Assembly (NCBI RefSeq): GCF_004168285.1
Contig: NZ_SEWF01000004.1
Coordinates: forward strand, 62,001-126,000
DNA length: 64,000 bases
Direction: 5' to 3'
Source: Emticicia agri
Lineage (GTDB): Bacteria > Bacteroidota > Bacteroidia > Cytophagales > Spirosomataceae
Part shown: one piece after another, positions 35,565 to 44,631 of the stretch
Position numbering within the stretch: position 1 is the stretch's first letter
How the letters are laid out: every line of letters starts with the position of its first letter
Program-made: the position numbers and the translations under genes
Notes under the pieces: model-generated
Database searches by the model: none
Seen by the model: only the letters and a program-made list of their open reading frames with translations
Told to the model about the DNA's origin: nothing

Positions 35565-36017
35565 ATGAATTTTTCTAAATGTATTGTTGTTCTTCTGTTA
35601 GGTATCTCTGTCAATAGCTTTGCGCAAACACAGGGTATTCCTATTCAATCTTATAACCATGTGGGCTTGTATGTAAAAGACCTGCAGGCAAGTGCTAAAT
35701 TCTATCGTGAAATTGTAGGTTTATCACCGCTGAATGTGCCTGATAATCTATTAGCTATTCGTCGCTGGTTTCAGATTGCACCGGGTCAGGAACTTCACCT
35801 GCTCTTAGGACGAAAAGACCCTGTTACCAATAATGATAAAAACGGCGGACATTTTTCGTGGACGATACCTGCCAACTCTGCCGATAGCATTGAGGCTTAT
35901 TTAAAAGAGAAAGGAGTACCTTATCATCGTCAGAAAAGATTTGACGGTGCCTATCAGATTTATATTACCGATCCTGACGGGTATGTAATTGAACTGAATG
36001 AACCAAAAGTACAATAA
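35565..36017 (+). CDS. Exported VOC-superfamily protein
   Basis: The 150-residue product has a signal peptide ending SFAQ, unusual for a VOC protein. A paired-beta-alpha-beta core follows, with YNHVGLYVKDLQASAKFYREIVG, a central LHLLLGRKD strand and an end YITDPDGYVIELNEP. Histidine and glutamate positions fit a metal site. The substrate is unknown; it should be periplasmic. Confidence 0.85.
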   Translation: MNFSKCIVVLLLGISVNSFAQTQGIPIQSYNHVGLYVKDLQASAKFYREIVGLSPLNVPDNLLAIRRWFQIAPGQELHLLLGRKDPVTNNDKNGGHFSWTIPANSADSIEAYLKEKGVPYHRQKRFDGAYQIYITDPDGYVIELNEPKVQ

Positions 36018-36051
36018 AACATCTATTCAGTAAAAGTTAAAAGATATTCCA

Positions 36052-36699
36052 ATGGAACAGGTAAACGGGTGGTTTCAATATTTGATGGATTCGGAGGAGC
36101 TAATCCGAACGGGTGGCCTGGTGGCTATTACGCTGATTATTTTCATTGAAAACGGCTTCTTTTTTGGCTTCTTTCTGCCTGGTGACTATCTTCTGTTTCT
36201 TTCTGGTGTTTTTTGTGGCACCAAAATCCTGAATGTTCCACTTCCCTTATTAATGCTTTGCATTTTTCTCGCTGCCGTAATAGGGTCTTTTGTAGGCTAT
36301 TTTTCAGGCTGGTATTTCGGCGACCGCATACAGGCAAGACCCGATTCATTGTTTTTCAAGAAAAAACATATAGATAGCACCCGTAAATACTTTGCCAAAT
36401 ATGGTAGTCAGACTTTAATCATTGCCCGTTTTTTACCGGTCGTGCGTACATTCTCCCCTATTTTAGCCGGAATCGTAAAAATGCAACTCTATAAATTTAC
36501 AACCTTTAATATATTGGGCGGTGCCATCTGGGTATTGTCGCTTGTAGGAGGTGGTTTTTATTTTGGCGAAAAATTCCCTGGTATTATCAACTATGTAGAA
36601 TACATCATCATTTTCTTTCTGGCTGTAACCACCTTTACCGTGGTGAGAGGGTACCTCAATGCCAAGAAAGAACTGAATGAAAGCAAAGAGTCTCAATGA
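36052..36699 (+). CDS. DedA-family membrane protein
   Basis: The 215-residue protein has several membrane helices and the DedA/SNARE-associated motif FFLPGDYLLFLSGVFCG. The loop RFLPVVRTFSPILAGI carries the conserved Arg-Pro residues. DedA proteins flip lipids such as undecaprenyl phosphate or act in membrane homeostasis. It follows the VOC gene by 34 bases and ends before a clear terminator. Confidence 0.92.
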   Translation: MEQVNGWFQYLMDSEELIRTGGLVAITLIIFIENGFFFGFFLPGDYLLFLSGVFCGTKILNVPLPLLMLCIFLAAVIGSFVGYFSGWYFGDRIQARPDSLFFKKKHIDSTRKYFAKYGSQTLIIARFLPVVRTFSPILAGIVKMQLYKFTTFNILGGAIWVLSLVGGGFYFGEKFPGIINYVEYIIIFFLAVTTFTVVRGYLNAKKELNESKESQ

Positions 36700-36707
36700 C
36701 ACTAATA

Positions 36708-36743
36708 AAAAAATCCCTCTGAGGTTTCAGTGGGATTTTTTTG
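36708..36743. terminator. Bidirectional intrinsic terminator after the DedA gene
   Basis: The stem ATCCCTCTGA pairs with TCAGTGGGAT, with one mismatch, and is flanked by A and T runs on both sides. It lies 9 bases after the dedA stop and may also catch the minus-strand transcript from 36860. Confidence 0.85.
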
Positions 36744-36859
36744 TTTTCTTTAGCTACACCCTCCGACCTGGGCATTAAAATTATACTTGAACGCCTTAAA
36801 GTAATCACAGAAGTTAGTTTTCAAAACTGGTCTTTTAGTGATGCAATACTAAGAAAGAA

Positions 36860-37846
36860 TTACTTCCTGTTATTCTTCAATTCATTAATTTCTTTTCTGA
36901 GTGCTTTATTTTCTTCTTTCAATTCGTTCAGGTATAAATACAGTTCTTCAATTTTTTCTAATTGTTTAGAAAGTTGTTCCTTAACATCTATTCCATTGTG
37001 TATTACTTCCTTAACACCCGGGATATTAGGTAAATGCTTATTTTCTTTCACAAAGGTTATCACCTTATCAAAAGGCATTAAAGGATAGTTTTCTTCAAAG
37101 ACCTTATCTGACCATTCTGCTTCGGTTTTATACCTGAATTTAAAAGAAGAGAGTATAAAATCTCCGTTACTATCGGTAGCTAAAAATTCATTACCATTTA
37201 ATTTCAATGCCGGACTATTAAGGGCAATTCTCATATTTACCACTCCTTTTACATCTAATTTATACTGCGGATTATGCACACCAATCCCTACTTTAATAGC
37301 CGAATTTTCTGTATCTCCTAAAACGATGGCATCGTTAATAGAAACTTTGGCATTATAACCAATAGCTACTGCTCTTTGCAACCTTGAAGAATCTGCTCCG
37401 TAACCATCAGCATTTGCTCCTAAAAACACATTATTTGAGCCTGTTAAATTATTATATCCCGATAATGAGCCAATATAGGTATTGGTATTGCCGGAAGTAT
37501 TTCTATTGCCACTATATGCGCCCATAAAAGTATTATTAGACGCAGTATTGTTATAGCCACTTGCAAGCCCTATACTTACATTCTCATTGCCCACCACATT
37601 TAATCTACCTGCTACAGCACCCAGATAAGTATTTCCGGTTCCGGTAGTGTTCTGGTTACCGGAAGTGATGCCTATAAATGTATTGGAATTACCTGTCGAA
37701 ATAGAGTTGCCTGCGTACTGGCCGAGAGACGTATTCCATACACCTGTAACATGCAGGAATTTATCTGCTCCGATTTTTATTAAATCCTGTGCTTGAGCCA
37801 CCGTAGAAACTATGGCAAAAAGAAGAAATAGGAAACCTTTTTTCAT
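36860..37846 (-). CDS. Secreted head-repeat protein with C-terminal coiled coil
   Basis: The 328-residue product has a signal peptide ending AQAQ. Residues ~35-160 hold about eight repeats of the NTYLGAxAGxxN/SGYNN type, like the trimeric-autotransporter YadA head. A linker, an AEWSDKVFEENYPLMPFDKV segment common in Bacteroidota tail-fibre-like proteins, and a C-terminal coiled coil (about residues 280-328) follow. It probably forms a trimeric fibre (inference). It lies 19 bases after the subtilase gene. Confidence 0.75.
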   Translation of the reverse strand: MKKGFLFLLFAIVSTVAQAQDLIKIGADKFLHVTGVWNTSLGQYAGNSISTGNSNTFIGITSGNQNTTGTGNTYLGAVAGRLNVVGNENVSIGLASGYNNTASNNTFMGAYSGNRNTSGNTNTYIGSLSGYNNLTGSNNVFLGANADGYGADSSRLQRAVAIGYNAKVSINDAIVLGDTENSAIKVGIGVHNPQYKLDVKGVVNMRIALNSPALKLNGNEFLATDSNGDFILSSFKFRYKTEAEWSDKVFEENYPLMPFDKVITFVKENKHLPNIPGVKEVIHNGIDVKEQLSKQLEKIEELYLYLNELKEENKALRKEINELKNNRK

Positions 37847-37865
37847 ATCGTTTTATTTAAAATAT

Positions 37866-39557
37866 TCAATTATTTAATCTGAGTAAGCCGTTATTAACCA
37901 TATTAAGGGTACCCCCGTTATAAATGAGCTTATTGGCTTGTGCAGTTATTCCATTAATGGTAATTACATGATTGATTTCAGTATCTCTTGTAAGGTCAGG
38001 AATAATGCCACACTGCCAGGTGCTTGCAGTATTCCAGTTTCCATTCTGTACTGAAGCCACAGGTGAATTGGTTGGAATAGTAAGTTCAACCGTATCTTCT
38101 CCCTCCGAGTAGCAGTTGTTTTTGCTTATTCTGACTGTATAAATACCAGATTGAGTTGCCACAAATGAATTTGAGTTTGTTCCAATATTATTCCCGTCTT
38201 TCTTCCACGAAAAACTACAACCCGTGCAGGTATTGGTAGTGAGTGTAATACAGGCAGCAGGCGTATCAACATAAGAAATGGTTGAGAGTTCAGGGCAAAG
38301 TGTTTTTACTGCCTTAAACGCATTTATCTGCCCTGCTCCAAGCTGACCAATATAGCCGGGGTTATAAATGTCTATATTATCTGCTGTAGAAGCAATAATA
38401 TTTTTAATATCACTGGCGGTTAAACTCGGTTTGATACCTTTCAAAAGTCCTGCTAACCCGGCCACCATCGGAGAAGCCATTGATGTTCCTCCCTTCCATT
38501 CATAATCGTTCATAGGAATAGTACTATAAATACCGTTTCCCGGTGCAGAAATATTTATTCTTGAGCCGTAATTAGAAAAATCACTTTTCACATACGGATT
38601 AGTACTTGCCACTGACCACACACCTGGGTAAGAGGATGGATAATGAGGGTTGGAAGTGTCGTCATTTCCGGCAGCAGCAATAACTAATATTCCTTTGTTT
38701 ATGGCATCCTGAATGATGTTGTTATTAGTCTGATTAAAAATATAATTGCCCCAGGAACAGTTAATAATGCTTGCCCCACTATTAGCCGCCCACACTACTC
38801 CTTCGTATCCTCTGTCGATTGATTTGGTAGTAGTAGTATTAAATGAGGCTTTCACGGCAATGATTTTTACTAAATTATTACCTATTGAGGCCATGCCTGT
38901 ATTATTGTCAGTTACCGCTCCTGCAATTCCTGCTACATGGGTTCCATGATCAAGAATCCCATTAGGAGGATTGGGATTATTATCATGATCTGCCACATCC
39001 CAACCGGAATCTACATTTGCACTCAAATCAGGGTGTGTTACCTGAACCGCATCATCAACGATAGCTACTTTTGCAGGTTGATTGGGTATAAAATTGTAAT
39101 GCTCCCAGACGTCGGTCATTTGAATAGCAGAAAAATAAACATTTTGATCAGCATCAGTATCATCTGGCCAATCGTTATGAAAAACTTTAGGGATTCTCTC
39201 TGCATATTCTATCGCACTATCTTTACTTAATTCTGCGATAATCTTATCTATATTCTTCGGCTCAGAAATTTTAAGCCTGTAAGTCCGCAAAAGTTTGGGA
39301 CTATTAGAAAAATAGAAAGGTAATTCAGCATTGCTGACCATTGAAGAGAGACTGTTTTTCTGCAAGAAACTTACAGAAGAAACCATTACACTACTGGTAA
39401 GTGTCTGCTGAAAAGGTTGCGAATCTTTTAGTTTTACATATAGCTCATCTTTAACAAAAAGCGTATCGTCATTCTGAGCATTTGCTATCGACGAATAAAT
39501 CAGGGGGATAAGCAGAATAATCAATTGTAATGGCTTTATTATTCTATTTTTTTTCAT
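37866..39557 (-). CDS. Secreted S8 (subtilisin-like) serine peptidase
   Basis: The 563-residue product has a signal peptide and propeptide of about 120 residues. The catalytic triad is visible as AIVDDAVQVTHPDL, HGTHVAGIAG and GGTSMASPMVAGL. An Ig-like/PKD-type domain (about residues 430-500) follows with paired cysteines (CTGCSF). A tail ends GGTLNMVNNGLLRLNN. I see no clear type IX sorting domain. It is co-transcribed with the head-repeat protein. Confidence 0.9.
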   Translation of the reverse strand: MKKNRIIKPLQLIILLIPLIYSSIANAQNDDTLFVKDELYVKLKDSQPFQQTLTSSVMVSSVSFLQKNSLSSMVSNAELPFYFSNSPKLLRTYRLKISEPKNIDKIIAELSKDSAIEYAERIPKVFHNDWPDDTDADQNVYFSAIQMTDVWEHYNFIPNQPAKVAIVDDAVQVTHPDLSANVDSGWDVADHDNNPNPPNGILDHGTHVAGIAGAVTDNNTGMASIGNNLVKIIAVKASFNTTTTKSIDRGYEGVVWAANSGASIINCSWGNYIFNQTNNNIIQDAINKGILVIAAAGNDDTSNPHYPSSYPGVWSVASTNPYVKSDFSNYGSRINISAPGNGIYSTIPMNDYEWKGGTSMASPMVAGLAGLLKGIKPSLTASDIKNIIASTADNIDIYNPGYIGQLGAGQINAFKAVKTLCPELSTISYVDTPAACITLTTNTCTGCSFSWKKDGNNIGTNSNSFVATQSGIYTVRISKNNCYSEGEDTVELTIPTNSPVASVQNGNWNTASTWQCGIIPDLTRDTEINHVITINGITAQANKLIYNGGTLNMVNNGLLRLNN

Positions 39558-39786
39558 TGTTAATTATAGGTAAATTTAAAGTCTGCTAAAGATTGAATAA
39601 ATCAGCATAATTCTCTACCCATTCTATTATCAACATCGGGTAAAGTCAATAACCACTACACTAAAAAACCTTTGGTTAGTTGTCGGGATTGATAAACATA
39701 TCCCACATCTGTCATCAAAAAATTCTTATCATGTTCTTATTGTAGATTTAAACCATAAGCACCTGCGATTTTTGTCTGAAATACAT

Positions 39787-40113
39787 TTAATCAACCAGGC
39801 TTACCGAAGTGTTAATTTGAAGGCTCTCCTGAACCGCCATTCTTCTACGCCTTGAAACCTTGATTTCATCGCCGTTGGTCAGATAAATTCTGAGGTCTTT
39901 GTAGCGGCAACGGCAGTCTTCAATGTACTTGCGGTTTACGAGATAAGACTTATTCACTCTCAGAAAGTCTTTCAATCGTTCATCTTCTGCATAGCGTTTA
40001 AGCGTAAAAGAAGAAGTAAACTTCTTTCCGTTATTCATATAAAATTCGGTGTAGTTAATGTCTGCTTTCAGATATAGAATATCCTGAGAAAAAAGCGTAT
40101 GATTTTTTAGCAT
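39787..40113 (-). CDS. Stand-alone LytTR DNA-binding protein 1
   Basis: The 108-residue product is a LytTR domain alone: ILYLKADINYTEFYMNNGKK, LKDFLRVNKSYLVNRKYIED and LTNGDEIKVSRRRRMAVQES. No receiver domain is attached, so the signal must come from elsewhere. It is diverged from its homolog at 42444-42755, and the two flank the LuxR pair on opposite sides. Confidence 0.85.
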   Translation of the reverse strand: MLKNHTLFSQDILYLKADINYTEFYMNNGKKFTSSFTLKRYAEDERLKDFLRVNKSYLVNRKYIEDCRCRYKDLRIYLTNGDEIKVSRRRRMAVQESLQINTSVSLVD

Positions 40114-40533
40114 AACAAAGGTTTTTGGGTTAATTTTTATAATAAATAGCTAATATTCACTCCTTACAGTTGTGGGCTATATCTCTTTTAAGACTCAGAT
40201 TTTTTAAGAACAGAAGCTCAGGCTAAAATATCGAATCGGCAGGTAGGGAGAGGCGGCAAAACTGAAATTGTCAAAGAATAAGTTTTTATCTTCATTGGGT
40301 TTGGATAATTATCGGTTAAAAAATCTTTTTTAGTGGTGTGGAATTCTATTGCTTTTTGTGTAGAATTGTCTGTTAAGACCTTATAAATTATACAGGAAGG
40401 TAGTTTTTAAAAAAACGCTTACCGTTAAATAGAGTTTCTTTGCAAATATCTTCCTGTAGGCACATTTTTACAATACTGATTAATCAGTAATTTACCGGCT
40501 ATAACCCTTTTAACTTACTAAAACCAAACCTTT
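40114..40533. other. Gene-free region between LytTR 1 and LuxR 1
   Basis: This 420-base gap holds divergent promoters. A 9-bp inverted repeat TACAGGAAG (40391-40399) and CTTCCTGTA (40450-40458) lies ahead of the LuxR gene. I saw no ORF, RNA or terminator. Confidence 0.45.
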
Positions 40534-41319
40534 ATGTCTTCTTTGATCACATGTCCCTTCAATTTCAATGACTTTAAAAAAATATGGAACTCAGGCGGCT
40601 TAAATGAGGATATTGATGTCGTCGGAGAATTAGTAAAAAACAATCCTTTACTTCATGAAACTCTTTTAATGCAAGGCCATGCAATGGCTGTAATGGATAT
40701 TACTACCATGACTTACCCACTTCTTTTGGGTGATGTAGAAAAAGTATGCGGGTGGTCGACAGAGTTTTTCTATCAGACTGGGGTCAATGGATTATTGGAA
40801 AAATTTTTACCCGAAGACCTCTTGGGATTAGGGGAGATTTCAAAACAACTGAGTACTTATCTTCCTACTTTGCGTGTTGAACAGGTAAAAGATTTTAAAG
40901 CCATTTACGACTACCGTATTTATCGGGAAGATGGTAGCACTACCAGAATATGTCAGGAAAGTACTGCCTTAAAAACCAATGCTGATGGGCATATCATTTA
41001 CTTTATGATATATGTTTCAGATATTACTCATTTTAAGCGGGAGGGTAAACAACATATGCATCTGATGGGTGGAGACACAAATCTACTGGCAGCCATAGAC
41101 AATGCTTCAGGTACTATCCGACCCCTTACGCAACTAAGCAAAAGAGAATTAGAAATAGCCCGGTTAATGGGTATGGGGCATACCAGCGAGCAAATAGCTG
41201 AGAAGCTATTTATTACTACCAATACAGTTAATACTCACCGACAGAATATGCTCAGGAAACTTGAACTTATGGACACTACTGAATTAATGAATTTTATTAA
41301 AATCTATCGGTTACTCTGA
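40534..41319 (+). CDS. PAS-LuxR type transcription regulator 1
   Basis: The 261-residue product begins ITCPFNFNDFKKIWNSGG. A PAS-fold-like region lies near residues 60-170, with the closing phrase IIYFMIYVSDITHFKREG. A C-terminal LuxR helix-turn-helix (LSKRELEIARLMGMGHTSEQIAEKL, then TVNTHRQNMLRKL) binds DNA. It is a tandem duplicate of the next gene, which it precedes by 32 bases. Confidence 0.88.
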   Translation: MSSLITCPFNFNDFKKIWNSGGLNEDIDVVGELVKNNPLLHETLLMQGHAMAVMDITTMTYPLLLGDVEKVCGWSTEFFYQTGVNGLLEKFLPEDLLGLGEISKQLSTYLPTLRVEQVKDFKAIYDYRIYREDGSTTRICQESTALKTNADGHIIYFMIYVSDITHFKREGKQHMHLMGGDTNLLAAIDNASGTIRPLTQLSKRELEIARLMGMGHTSEQIAEKLFITTNTVNTHRQNMLRKLELMDTTELMNFIKIYRLL

Positions 41320-41351
41320 ATAGAATAACTAAAACTCACAAATTTTATATA

Positions 41352-42149
41352 ATGATGTCTAAAATTATTGCATGCCCCTTTGATTTTAACGATTTTAAAA
41401 AGACCTGGAGAACAGATAGTAATGCTGAAACTGACGATAACGATAGCGTTCTTAAAAACCTGCTTAAATTTAATCCTTTATTGGACCAGACACTCAGAAT
41501 GCAAGGACACGCCTTTGCTATATTAGATATCAGAGCAATGACCTATCCGATTATTCTGGGCGATGTAGAAAAAGTCTGCGGCTGGCCAACTGAGTATTTT
41601 TATGAGGTAGGGGTAGAAGGATATGTCAAACAATTCTTACCCGAAGATGCGATGGGTATGGGAGAGTTTTCAAAATATATCAACGATTACCAGCCTTATT
41701 TAAGTATTGCCCAAGCTAAACAGTTCAGATATACTTTTGACTATCGTTTTCGTAGAAAAGATGGTACAGTCAACCGAATCTGTCAGGATAGTATTGCCCT
41801 AAGAACCGATGCAGATGGTAATATCACCTATTTTATGGCCTATGTGTATGATATTACGCCTTTTAAAAGAGAAGGTAAACAACATCTATACATGAGTGGT
41901 GGAGATAATAATCAATTAGTAGTGCTTGATAACCAGACCAACACTATATCTACCCTTACTAATTTAAGTAAAAGAGAGTTAGAGATAGCAGCATTACTTG
42001 GTAAGGGGTTTACAAGCGAACAAATTGCTGAAAAGCTTTTTATCAGTGTCAATACTGTCAATACCCATCGGCAGAATATGTTACGGAAGTTGGAATTGAC
42101 AGATACTACTGAACTCCTGAATTTCATCCGGGTTTATCGGTTAACCTGA
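41352..42149 (+). CDS. PAS-LuxR type transcription regulator 2
   Basis: The 265-residue product is a close paralog of its neighbour, with the same opening (IACPFDFNDFKKTW), PAS end (ITYFMAYVYDITPFKREGKQH) and LuxR domain (LSKRELEIAALLGKGFTSEQIAEKLF). A long perfect hairpin overlaps the stop codon. The two may form homo- or heterodimers (inference). Confidence 0.88.
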   Translation: MMSKIIACPFDFNDFKKTWRTDSNAETDDNDSVLKNLLKFNPLLDQTLRMQGHAFAILDIRAMTYPIILGDVEKVCGWPTEYFYEVGVEGYVKQFLPEDAMGMGEFSKYINDYQPYLSIAQAKQFRYTFDYRFRRKDGTVNRICQDSIALRTDADGNITYFMAYVYDITPFKREGKQHLYMSGGDNNQLVVLDNQTNTISTLTNLSKRELEIAALLGKGFTSEQIAEKLFISVNTVNTHRQNMLRKLELTDTTELLNFIRVYRLT

Positions 42150-42158
42150 TAAACCCGG
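42128..42158 (+). terminator. Hairpin overlapping the luxR 2 stop codon
   Basis: An 11-bp perfect stem (CCGGGTTTATC at 42128-42138 with GATAAACCCGG at 42148-42158) surrounds a 9-base loop that includes the stop. The following bases are not T-rich, so it may be a 3'-end stability structure rather than a standard terminator. Confidence 0.5.
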
Positions 42159-42242
42159 TGTGAAAAACTTTATTGATTAATAGCCCCGGCAAAACCTTAT
42201 TTTTTTAGTCACAGCAAATTACATATTTGCTTGTTTGATATT

Positions 42243-42429
42243 GAACCTGTTTAAACTTATTTCTTTCGACTACAAATGGCGCTTTTTCAATTATACTTCA
42301 GAGAAAAATTTCGTCCGTAGTTCTACTACGTCAGTTCCATTGCGGACTCCTTTTTCCATCGTCTAATCAAAAAATCTCACATTTTCGTCCGCGCGGCGGC
42401 CGCATGAAATAAAAAGTTTAAACAGGTTC
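42243..42429 (+). mobile_element. MITE-like element 2 with 16-bp terminal inverted repeats
   Basis: The 187-base element has the same perfect GAACCTGTTTAAACTT ends as element 1 and is homologous along its length. It has a CGTAGTTCTACTACG hairpin in the centre. It has an extra 25-30 bases, including a GC-rich palindromic stretch at 42389-42401. It lies 14 bases beyond the LytTR 2 stop codon and has no coding capacity. Confidence 0.7.
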
Positions 42430-42443
42430 ATAATTGTTACTTA

Positions 42444-42755
42444 TTAATCAGAAGAATCCTCTAATGCTTTTTTAATTGCCAGGCGTCTTCGTCTGGCTAC
42501 TTTTATTTCACAACCATTAGTGAGGTAAACGGTTATCTGATTAAGCTGTGTACTATACTGGCTGATATATTGCTGATTAACCAGATAAGACTTGTTCAGC
42601 CGTAAAAAGCCTTTGAGTCGCTCGTCGGCTTCATGGCGTTTGAGCGTAAAAGCCGATATGATTTTCTTTCCGTTTTTCAGGTAAAACTGCGTATAGTTAG
42701 CATCTGCCTTCAGATACACTATATCCTGCCAATAGAAGTGATAATCCTTTAACAT
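42444..42755 (-). CDS. Stand-alone LytTR DNA-binding protein 2
   Basis: The 103-residue product matches LytTR 1 in length and motif: IVYLKADANYTQFYLKNGKK, LKGFLRLNKSYLVNQQYIS and LTNGCEIKVARRRRLAIKKA. No receiver domain is present. Like LytTR 1 it is read on the minus strand, next to the LuxR pair, and its stop is next to MITE-like element 2. Confidence 0.85.
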   Translation of the reverse strand: MLKDYHFYWQDIVYLKADANYTQFYLKNGKKIISAFTLKRHEADERLKGFLRLNKSYLVNQQYISQYSTQLNQITVYLTNGCEIKVARRRRLAIKKALEDSSD

Positions 42756-43008
42756 AACCAGGGTTTTAGGGTAATCAGAGGTTAATTTCTGTAATGTATG
42801 CAGGAAAATAGCAGCTAATCTGTTGAGAGAATTACGTATTCCGTTAGTTCCTCTTGCGATAGCAAAGTTCTATAAAAACCGATAGTTAGAAAATACCGAA
42901 AAAGGGGTATTTTTAAGGGGGGTATCTACTGTCAAAACAGTAGATAAAGTGTTAAAGAAATATAAAAATAGCCTATCAGAAGTTGCAGGTCAATATCAGC
43001 AAAGTTGT

Positions 43009-44481
43009 TCAGAATTTAGGGTCTATAAACTCCCATTCTTTTATATGAGCCGACTGGTGTTCTTTTTTTAAGATAAGTTCAAATTGTTTAACCAGTTCAG
43101 GGTGCTGACTGCTGACATCGGTTGTTTCTTTTTCGTCAGTTTTCAGGTCGTAAATTTCCCATTTAGCATCCTTATCTTTTTTCATATTACTTTTCACGCC
43201 TTTCCAGTTGCCCATTCGTACAGCCACCTGACCTCCTTTCTCAGGAAATTCAAAATAAAGGTAAGGATGTTTTTTCTGTTGGGTTTTATTGCCTGTTAAA
43301 GTCGGCAGAAACGAGATACCATCATTGGCAGGAGCTTTGATTCCGGTAAGTTCGGCCAGGGTTTCCATCAAATCATACTGCGTACTTACCAAATCAGTTG
43401 TTTGCCCGCCCTTGATTTTCTTAGGCCATCGGGCAATGAATGGTTCTCTGATACCTCCTTCATATAAATCCTGCTTTCTCCCCCTTAGACCAGCTACACT
43501 GTTAAAGAAATGGGTATCGGCTCCTCCGGCATCAAAGGTAGCACCGTTATCACTGCTGAACATTACTAATGTATTTTCATCAAGACCCAATTCTTTTAAT
43601 AAAGCCATAATTCGCCCTACCTGCTTATCCATATAGGTAATCATAGCTGCATAAGTTGACCTTGGGTATAAGGTAGAAGCATAACCTCTTTCGCCCCGAT
43701 AAGGTTGTTCTTCAAACTGACCAATGTATTCGTTTACAGCTTCATCAGGTGCCTGTAACGATAAATGAGGCCCGGTATAGGGTAGATACAAGAAAAAAGG
43801 CCCATCTTTATGCTGACGAATATAGGCTAAGGTTTTCTCAGCCATTTTAGTCAGCGAATAATCCTTGCCTTTAAACTTCTCAAATGCCGCCGGATTTGTT
43901 TCGTCTTTGGGCAATGCCTCATGCACCTTTATATAAGCATTGCGCAGGGTATCCCATTGTCCATTTTCCCAGAGATGTGTCGGATAAAAATTATGCGCCT
44001 GTTTCTGGTCAAGGTAGCCATAAAAATAATCAAAGCCGTGTTTGTTCGGGTCTCCGGTAGTGTTACTCATGCCCAACCCCCATTTGCCAATAGCGGCTGT
44101 GGTATAGCCTGCTTTTTTCATCAAATCAGCAATGGTAAAAGCTCCCTCGGGCAATGGCATTTGTCCACCTTCTTTGTGGTCTTCAAAGCCCCCCAATTCA
44201 TAATTCCCTCTGATATACGAGTGTCCACTGTGCTTGCCTGTCATGAGCATAGTACGGGCAGGGGCACAAACGGGTGCTCCGGTATAGTGTTGTGTAAACC
44301 GTATTCCTTCTACAGCCAGTTTATCCAGATTTGGGGTTCGTATTTTGGTCTGTCCATAACAACCTAATTCACCATAGCCTAAATCATCGGCATAGATATA
44401 GATTACATTAGGCTTTTTAGCTTTTTGGGCAAAAACGCCTGAACAATAAAAGAATAAGTATATAATCAGGTTGATTCTCAT
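43009..44481 (-). CDS. Secreted S1-family sulfatase
   Basis: The 490-residue product has a signal peptide ending FAQ and removes sulfate from a glycan or other ester. The formylglycine motif CAPAR is at residues 72-76 with the catalytic Cys, so maturation by a formylglycine-generating enzyme is needed. Metal-binding DD is at residues 32-33, and the FSSDNGA stretch is further on. It sits last in the SusCD cluster, 151 bases after the GH-A gene. Confidence 0.92.
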   Translation of the reverse strand: MRINLIIYLFFYCSGVFAQKAKKPNVIYIYADDLGYGELGCYGQTKIRTPNLDKLAVEGIRFTQHYTGAPVCAPARTMLMTGKHSGHSYIRGNYELGGFEDHKEGGQMPLPEGAFTIADLMKKAGYTTAAIGKWGLGMSNTTGDPNKHGFDYFYGYLDQKQAHNFYPTHLWENGQWDTLRNAYIKVHEALPKDETNPAAFEKFKGKDYSLTKMAEKTLAYIRQHKDGPFFLYLPYTGPHLSLQAPDEAVNEYIGQFEEQPYRGERGYASTLYPRSTYAAMITYMDKQVGRIMALLKELGLDENTLVMFSSDNGATFDAGGADTHFFNSVAGLRGRKQDLYEGGIREPFIARWPKKIKGGQTTDLVSTQYDLMETLAELTGIKAPANDGISFLPTLTGNKTQQKKHPYLYFEFPEKGGQVAVRMGNWKGVKSNMKKDKDAKWEIYDLKTDEKETTDVSSQHPELVKQFELILKKEHQSAHIKEWEFIDPKF

Positions 44482-44631
44482 AACAATTGGTGGGCGGTAT
44501 GAGTGGATAATTACAGAGAGAAAATTTTGTTACGGAGTAATACTACCTAACCGTCGATAATTTAGCACAGCGTATCATCAAAAGAAGAGTATTGATACGC
44601 TGTGCCTGAAATATGAGTATTAGAATCAAAT

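Noticed and set aside
43921-44367. 148-residue plus-strand frame opposite the sulfatase
   Set aside because: The sulfatase has complete motifs on the other strand; this frame has no recognisable domain.
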